Positions 57,335 through 64,000 of a stretch of 64,000 bases of DNA are shown piece by piece. The position numbers and the translations under genes were made by a program. Origin of the DNA: Silurus meridionalis (taxonomy: Eukaryota; Chordata; Actinopteri; Siluriformes; Siluridae). Each line of letters starts with the position of its first letter. Within the stretch, counting starts at the first letter, position 1. The stretch covers positions 20,436,126-20,500,125 of the forward strand of contig NC_060906.1 in assembly GCF_014805685.1 (NCBI RefSeq), in the 5' to 3' direction. The notes beneath the pieces were generated by a model that made no database searches, was not told the origin of the DNA, and saw only the letters and a list, made by a program, of their open reading frames with translations.

Positions 57335-57930
57335 CAATATATGGACAAAGGTTTGTGGACACCTGATCATAAGATTTCTATGGGTTTTTTTTTTTATCCA
57401 AAACCACATTTTCTGTTAGCCTCTAATCTTCTGGGAAGATGTTCCACTAGATTTTGGAGTGCGCTTGTGGAGATTTGTTAGTAAAGTCAGGTACTGAGGT
57501 ACATGAGGTGAGGAGGCCTGGGGTCCAGTCAGCGTTCAAATTTATCCCAAATGTGTCCAAAGGTCAGAGATCTATAGCAGGCCACTCAAGATCCGCCAGA
57601 CTGTGTGTTCATGGAGCTGGCTTTGTGCACAGAGGCACTGTCACACTATTCCCAGGTAACTGCATGGCTTTCAAACATGGTCAGCAAACTTTACAGCTCT
57701 CTCATTCAACATTATACTGATTGATTCACTTACGCACAGGATAAAGTGACAGTGTTTAGCTTTGGGTCTTCAGGTTCAAATGATAGGAAAGATTTAAAGG
57801 CATCGCATGTGAAGACATAATTTATAATTTTTTGCCTCCAGCTTTGCGGTGATAGTTTGAGGAGGTACCACATAAGGCTGGAAAAGTCAGGTGACCCGAT
57901 ACATTTGTCCATACAATGTACTGTATGTTC
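57335..57930 (-). mobile_element. Tc1-like fossil (family T) with captured insert
   Basis: Outer ends are 'atatggacaaaggtttgtgg' and, inverted, the 'gtcaggtgacccgatacatt' end. Internal blocks 'gttccactagattttggagt' and 'caggccactcaagatc' match the other inverted fossil at 18.2-18.4 kb. A 109-bp segment from elsewhere (57649-57757) lies inside it. Confidence 0.65.
57649..57757 (+). repeat. Second copy of the 109-bp segment
   Basis: Gapless match to 52916-53024 with seven differences by eye. It interrupts the Tc1 fossil and may be the derived copy. Confidence 0.85.
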
Positions 57931-59484
57931 TGCAATATATTGTAGTGTTTCAAGGACACCATTTATTAGATTTTTTTGGTCTGATTTCTTTCAAGTTTTA
58001 TTCCTTTTATTAAACCATATGTTCAAATAACACTCCGATTTATCATGTTTTACACAAACAATTCAGTTTGAGGTAGAAAAAGGAAAAAAAGTGAAATTTA
58101 TAGTAAAAATTTTGTATTGTTTAAAAAAATGCAGAAAAGAAAGATTTTCAGTCAGATTATTGTCCCCACTGTATGATCATAAAGAAATTACATTTCAAAG
58201 GAGACGTGCAGATTATTCTGGATTATCCATGAGTTTCAATCAGATATAGGTTTTGATCATTTTTCAGAAGATTGAGAGATTATAGAACAAATTGTCACCT
58301 TTATTTTTGGAAACCATGCACTTTCTTATTATGGTGTCTTACCAAAAATATGGTTTCTTTTGTGTATATGGTTGTGTGTTTATTCAATAGAATAATGACT
58401 GACAAGCATCATATAGATGTCTCAATCTCTTACTGGTAATGAATCAAAAGAAAAGGTAATTAATTCACTACCATTAAACTACAGAGACAACTAATTACAT
58501 TTTCATTTTTTAGATGCTGAACTAAAATGTCCTTAATGAAATGAAACCTGGAAATGCAGTACATGCTAACAAGGGCTGATTTCAGTAAAGTGCACACTCC
58601 AGCATCCAGTCTCTGATTGAGATGTTTTTTTTTTTTTATCTTTCTTTCCCTCGTTCTCTCTCTTGCTTTGTATGTATTCTGGTGTGTGGGGACAAGGGCT
58701 CATTCTAATCAGTGAGACAAAAGCCAATCAATCAGGCATGGCAGGCTGGATAGAGAGTACACTCCATGCTGAATTGAAACAAGAGTAAGGAAGCTTTAGT
58801 GTACATAGCATATGGTAGGAGCAACAGCGAGAACACTAATCAGGATGATCCATCAATAATCCTGAACACCTTCTAAAAAAAGCATCATCCTAAACATACT
58901 ACAGGAATCAGTAGCGGAATCAGACCTGTGTAATGATGAGTAGAAATTTATATTATAGTGACGGACAAATAAGTAGAACAGTCACAGTTTTTTGGGGGAT
59001 TTTTTTTACAGCCCACAGATACAACCAAACACAGTACGACTAACAGTAACACAAAATACTAGAATTTATGTACAGTCCTGGGTACAACAATTAAATAAAA
59101 TAGGCCAAGCTCAAAATGGCAGAAAATGTAGTTAATTACAGTTAATCATCTGAAAAAGTTGTTGGTCAGAAAATTAGCAGGATTGTTTCTTTCTTCTGTA
59201 AAACGCTTTTGGCATTTTAAAAAAAGGAAAGGGAACAAAAATACCAATAACTTACTCTCATCAATTTGCTTAATTTTTGCTGATTTCTTTATCAACGAGT
59301 TTTAAGACCAATACATTTTTGTAGATAATTTTTTGGGTGTATTGGGTGTCTAAACATTAGACAACCAAAGAAATGCAATTTAATTAATATTACATAATTA
59401 AAATGGCTCAGAAGCACAGATTACATTTAATTGCTTATTACTGCACATCTTAACAATGATACCGATACAAAGAATGGACATTCG
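57931..59484. other. No recognised feature
   Basis: AT-rich intronic sequence. Pyrimidine tract near 58626-58670. Confidence 0.35.
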
Positions 59485-59725
59485 GTACCACCCAGTTGAG
59501 AATGGGTTCCCATTTGAGTCTGGTTCCTCTTAAAGTTTCTTCTTCATGCCACTTAAGGGAGTTTTTCCTGGCCACAGTAACCCCTGGCTCACTCATTTAT
59601 AAGAAACAAATGTATACAATAATTTATACTGCCTTATCTGTGTAAAGCTGCTTTTAGACAATGTTTATTGTTAAAAGCGGTATATAAATAATAGTTATAT
59701 CAATAAATTGAGTTGAATTGAATTT
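59485..59725 (-). repeat. Dispersed repeat R, inverted
   Basis: 'gttgagaatgggttcccatt', 'tctggttcctcttaaagttt', 'gagtttttcctggccacagt', then 'tgtgtaaagctgcttttaga'. It mirrors the copy that follows at 59945. Confidence 0.7.
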
Positions 59726-59944
59726 AACGGAAATGTGCAGCTGTTTGTGCATACATAATTTGGTATGTATGTTTAAATGCTGTAATTATTATTTGTTCTA
59801 CCAGTTTAACATATTGACATTTATATGATTTGACAGATGCCCTTGTGCAGAGAAACTGACAGTTATAAGAGCAGGTAAAGTAGCACAGCTTGTTGGTGCT
59901 GAGATTTGAACACAAAACCTTTCAATTTGAAGTCCAACATTTTC

Positions 59945-60320
59945 AATTAGATTAATTTTTATTTGTATAACCCTTTAAACAATGTCTGAAAGCAGCTTTA
60001 AAGTGATAGAGGTTATAAAGTAAGAATGTGTAAGTTTAGTGCCTATAAGTTTATTTTTTTATATTAAGTTTGTCCCTAAAGAGCAAACCAGTTGGAAAGA
60101 AAAAACTCTCTGACATGACATGAGGAAGAAGGCTTGAGAGGAACCAGACTCAAAACCCATCCTCATCTACAGAAGGTGGTACCGAATGACCATTCATGAA
60201 AGTTTCATCATTGTTGAGGTTGTTCAATGATCGGAGCTTAAATGCAGAACCTTTCACGCAACCTGTGGTTGTAGACTGCTGATATTTTTTACAGTACAAA
60301 TCAATCCTCAAAGTTCATTT
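59945..60320 (+). repeat. Dispersed repeat R
   Basis: 'ttagattaatttttatttgt', 'aaacaatgtctgaaagcagc', 'tccctaaagagcaaaccagt', then 'acccatcctcatctacagaa'. It lies head-on to the inverted copy at 59485-59725. Confidence 0.7.
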
Positions 60321-60392
60321 TACCCACAGAGCTACCAAAACTTGAACAGGTACCTTTCCATGCGATGTTAGGTCACACATGCTGGCCAATAG

Positions 60393-60480
60393 TTTTGCAT
60401 TGTTAACTTTGCATCATCATTAATAGAAAATAAATCTTTTGCATTGTTAACTTTGCATCTTCATTAATAGAAAATAAATC
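60393..60480. repeat. 44-bp tandem duplication
   Basis: Units start ttttgcattgttaactttgc at 60393 and 60437 and differ at one base (catcatcatt versus catcttcatt). Confidence 0.9.
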
Positions 60481-61025
60481 TAGAAAATAAAACTAACTAG
60501 CTTGCAATTTGCTCTGACAAATTAAAGCTTTTACTTAGCATGTGGGCTAACTAATGAATGATTCATTTGTCTATCTAGGGGCAGTGGTTGAGAGAAAAGT
60601 CTCAGCTCCAACTATTTTGTTTAATGTTCGACCGGTGTTATGTCTGTCTACCTGCTCAGCAAACTGCCACACAAAACATCTCAAAAACAAAAGTCTTTGT
60701 TTATCTGATTTGCACCAGGCCTTCTTAGACTATTGTGTCTATTTCCATTAAACATTTGCGTAACCTCTGAGAAGTCGGGCATCTCCGACAATGCACCACA
60801 CTTTCCCACAGGCCATTTCAGAGTGCTCTTGATGGCGAGTCTCAGCTGCAATTTTTTTCCACGTACTGTCTTTTTTTTAAATCTAACATTCTGCTGGTGA
60901 GTTATTTTGAAAAATCTATGTATAAGTACATTTGTGACTTTGTGAATAAGCAGTCTCATCTTTTACAACTACAATTGGTGGTAATAATCTACCAGCACAG
61001 ACCATCACAGAAATATTTTCATAGT

Positions 61026-61188
<163 letters not shown>

Positions 61189-61189
61189 G

Positions 61190-61410
61190 ATAGAACTTTA
61201 TTGTTATTGCATAGTACATGTACACAGCAACGAAATGCATTTTGGCATCTAACAGAAGTGCAAAAAGTAGCAATCGTGCAAATAGTGCAGATAAATATGT
61301 AGCATATGTACAGCATGTATATGTTTACAGTATATGTAAACATATGTACAGTGAATAAATATAAAGGACATAGCAGTGCAGGGACGTGTGAATGAGCAGG
61401 CGTGTCCAAA
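61190..61410. repeat. Dispersed repeat adjoining the GATA array
   Basis: 'gaactttattgttattgcat', 'cacagcaacgaaatgcattt', then repeated 'gtgcaaa' and 'atatgtacag' words. The first two blocks are a common end in fish genomes from memory; class unknown. Confidence 0.5.
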
Positions 61411-61461
61411 CTTTTAGTCTGTACTGTATATATAATATATATAAACTTTTGGTCTGTACTG

Positions 61462-61463
<2 letters not shown>

Positions 61464-61517
<54 letters not shown>
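61464..61517. repeat. (AT)n microsatellite
   Basis: About 27 units. Just before it the phrase aacttttagtctgtactgta is duplicated (about 61409 and 61444), resembling a Tc1-type terminus. Confidence 0.95.
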
Positions 61518-61520
<3 letters not shown>

Positions 61521-63751
61521 CAGTATAGACATCGACACTCGCAACCTCGATAGTTCGCGGCTTTTCATTTGGAACCAGACTAAGAGTAACTCGTGAAAAA
61601 TCTGATAGTTCGTGAGAAGCCGCGAGTGGCTCGAAAGTTCTATTTAATGCAGTTTGTACTAATAAATGACATAACATTATTGTAATATTCATTTAAGTAG
61701 TAAATAAAAACTTTTATGAGAAGTAATTCACAATTTCTGTTAAGTTTACAGTACAGTACATGTAAAAATGAAATATGAAAAATGCCTCTCTCTGTAATGC
61801 CACGCGTTGTTATAGTATTTTGTGTATAGTATTGATGGTTTTCTATAATTGCGACGTGATAGTGGTGGTATTAACAAGTGGATTAAGTCGGGTAAATCCC
61901 CAATGAAGGCCCAGGTACCAAATGCACGGCCCGCCACTGTAAAAATGTATATATGCCGACATACCCCTGCCTGTGTCCTTCAGATATATAGTACTAAACG
62001 GCTTATGACAGCATTTCTGTAAACCCACATAACAGAGCAGAAATGATTAGACAGGAGAAAGGACAGTACATTATAAAATCATGAAAGAAGCGAAAATAGC
62101 CGAACCGAGCAACACATCATGAGGAGAAAAAAAAAATAATCATCTGTACAAAAGCAGTGAAAGAGGCTTAGGGAGGATGAAAGAGAAGAACTGCAGCCAG
62201 GTCGATGAAAGAACTGAAAGGTGTAGGCAGTTTAGATCCGCTGGGATTCTTCACTGCTATAACAGCCAGCCAACAGTGTGAGATATGCACATAATAATGC
62301 GCTTCCTTTTGTTTCTTACTGGCCCCTGGCGGCAAAAAGTTCAAGAACCCCCTGTCTGTAGGTAGCGAAGGAACCCACATCATTAAAGCTTATGATAGAG
62401 TTATGACTTTTTTTTTCTTGACTGTATAAGGCCAAACATTGAATAGTTTTTGCCATGTAATGTACATGATATTCAGGCTGATAGTCTAATAGTAAAGGCT
62501 AATTTAGTGCAGAGTATTCCCCGTGCTGTACTATGGTGAACAGGTGGTGTTGAAGTTTCTGTAACAACAGTCTGACAGTCAAACTCTGGGTCATTTCTTG
62601 TATTGCAGGGCCTCAGAATCACTGACTTGGTTTTAATATCTTTTTTGTCAATTATCTATTCAATATTCACAATAGTCAATTCTCTTAATTTGCTGTGTTT
62701 TTCTCGGCAGAACCACCAAGTGTAATTTTATATTAGAGTTTCTATCCAATCAGGTTTCAGCCGTAACATCATTTAGTACCTTAAGGATACAGAAATAAAC
62801 AGCAATGGCTCTCAATTGCTTCAAATCCAGGTTGCTTGAAGTTGTTGCTTCAACCAATCAAGTTTCACTAATTTCATTGCATTGACTTCCAGTCTACTCA
62901 TGAAAACAGTGTGGACAAGAAACACAAGCTCAGTGTAAAGAAGTATCGCAATTTGCTGAACACTAAAGTCCAAGTTTGATGGTGTATGACCTGCGAATTT
63001 ATATCACATGAACATCTGTGATCCATAAGAGATCAGTACATCATAACATGACCTTTTTAGAAAAAGAAAACTGATTATAGCTGTGTTGTAGCATCCTGAT
63101 TTATAGAACATTCATGGAATGGAAAAGCAAATTTAATTTAAAGAAATTATAATGACTGTGCACACAGTTTGTATCTTTTATTCCAGTTGCTTACTTTTAT
63201 TTGCAGCAGGTCTGCAAAAAAATCTCACGCTGAAAAGTCCAGCCTTTGCAAATAGCAAATTATTACATTCAGTTGGCATAGTTTTCTAAGTGTTACCAAG
63301 CCTTTTGTTCCACATTTAGATCTCCCAGTTTCTGAGCTCATTTATAATTTTTCAAGGCTCTTGTTTTGTCTTGTTTGTGCTATTTATTAATCGCTCAAAC
63401 TCTGCCTGTTTCATGTTTGAATCTGCCTTACCATTTGGATTTGTTTGCCTGGTTTATTAATAAAAAGGCCTTTTTTTGCAATTATCTTCCTCCTACAGTA
63501 GTTTTCTGTCTACTTTATCTCTTATATACTATCATAGTGTAGAAACCTGCATTTGGAAATGATTTCTTTTTTTTTATTTTTTCAATTTCCAATCCTTCTT
63601 TGTCTAGATAATATATCTGAACTTGATTGAAACAGGCATTTTAGTGGAATTGCAGCCAAATCCTCATTATAAATGATATAGTTATAGATTTTCATGCCAC
63701 ACTTATGTAATATAAATATCTTGGGCAATTATGTGCAAAAGAATTCAGTGC
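61518..63751. other. No recognised gene
   Basis: Intron 1 sequence. The part 63360-63475 resembles a retroelement-like 3' end (gtttgcctggtttattaata, then aaaaagg). Confidence 0.35.

Positions 63752-63802
<51 letters not shown>
63752..63802. repeat. (AAT)n microsatellite
   Basis: About 17 AAT units. Confidence 0.97.
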
Positions 63803-64000
63803 TGTTGCATACATACAACATAAAACACTGAAATACATAAAAAAATTCATACATTTGATTTATTGAACATCTATACTTAATATATAACTTAATCTGTATA
63901 TTTTATTTAAAATTTTCTATATTTTATTTTACTTTAATTTTGTAGTTGTGTTAAAACGATATGACGGATGAAAAAAAAAATACTGTAAAGGGCTGGCAAT

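Overview
The window is nuclear DNA of a fish. It is AT-rich and almost gene-free, packed with di- and tetranucleotide microsatellites, several generations of Tc1/mariner elements, a pogo-derived miniature transposon family, tRNA-derived SINEs and 5'-truncated LINEs. This mix is typical of ray-finned fishes; an otophysan such as a catfish is plausible, but the species cannot be read from the sequence.

Only one protein-coding gene is recognisable. Two consecutive coding exons lie on the minus strand: exon 2 at 49219-49356 and exon 3 at 44248-44328. Both have good splice sites and a phase-0 junction, and they encode the second and third hydrophobic segments of a Na+/K+-transporting ATPase-interacting protein. 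The residues fit NKAIN2 best. The first exon and the exons after the third are not visible. The window therefore probably lies inside one very large gene: 49357-64000 is part of intron 1, 44329-49218 is intron 2, and 1-44247 is part of intron 3.

Layout by region. 1-4.3 kb: transposase relic, a 549-bp MITE with 26-bp perfect inverted ends, a pogo-type MITE (M1) and a (TG)/(CA) block. 5-10 kb: a 5'-truncated LINE with a 16-bp target duplication, and a foldback Tc1 derivative. 12.8-23.5 kb: M2 and M3, several Tc1 fossils (two of them tail to tail around a (TA)n core), and a SINE nested in a fossil. 28.5-33.3 kb: two near-identical full-length Tc1 elements in opposite orientation, each broken by a different single lesion. 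37-41.6 kb: a second LINE, M4 (which keeps part of a pogo-type transposase) and M5. 44-51 kb: the gene exons and a partial, decayed copy of exon 2 between 23-bp direct repeats. 51-64 kb: Tc1 fossils, a second SINE with a tRNA-Glu-like head, a 109-bp duplicated segment, and a GATA/GACA array.

The most unusual observation is the partial duplication of NKAIN exon 2 at 50833-50981. It carries flanking intron sequence, has lost its splice donor, and differs from the original mainly at former CpG sites and conserved codons. No bacterial, viral or CRISPR-like system is present. All repeat family names come from reading by eye; none was checked against a repeat library.
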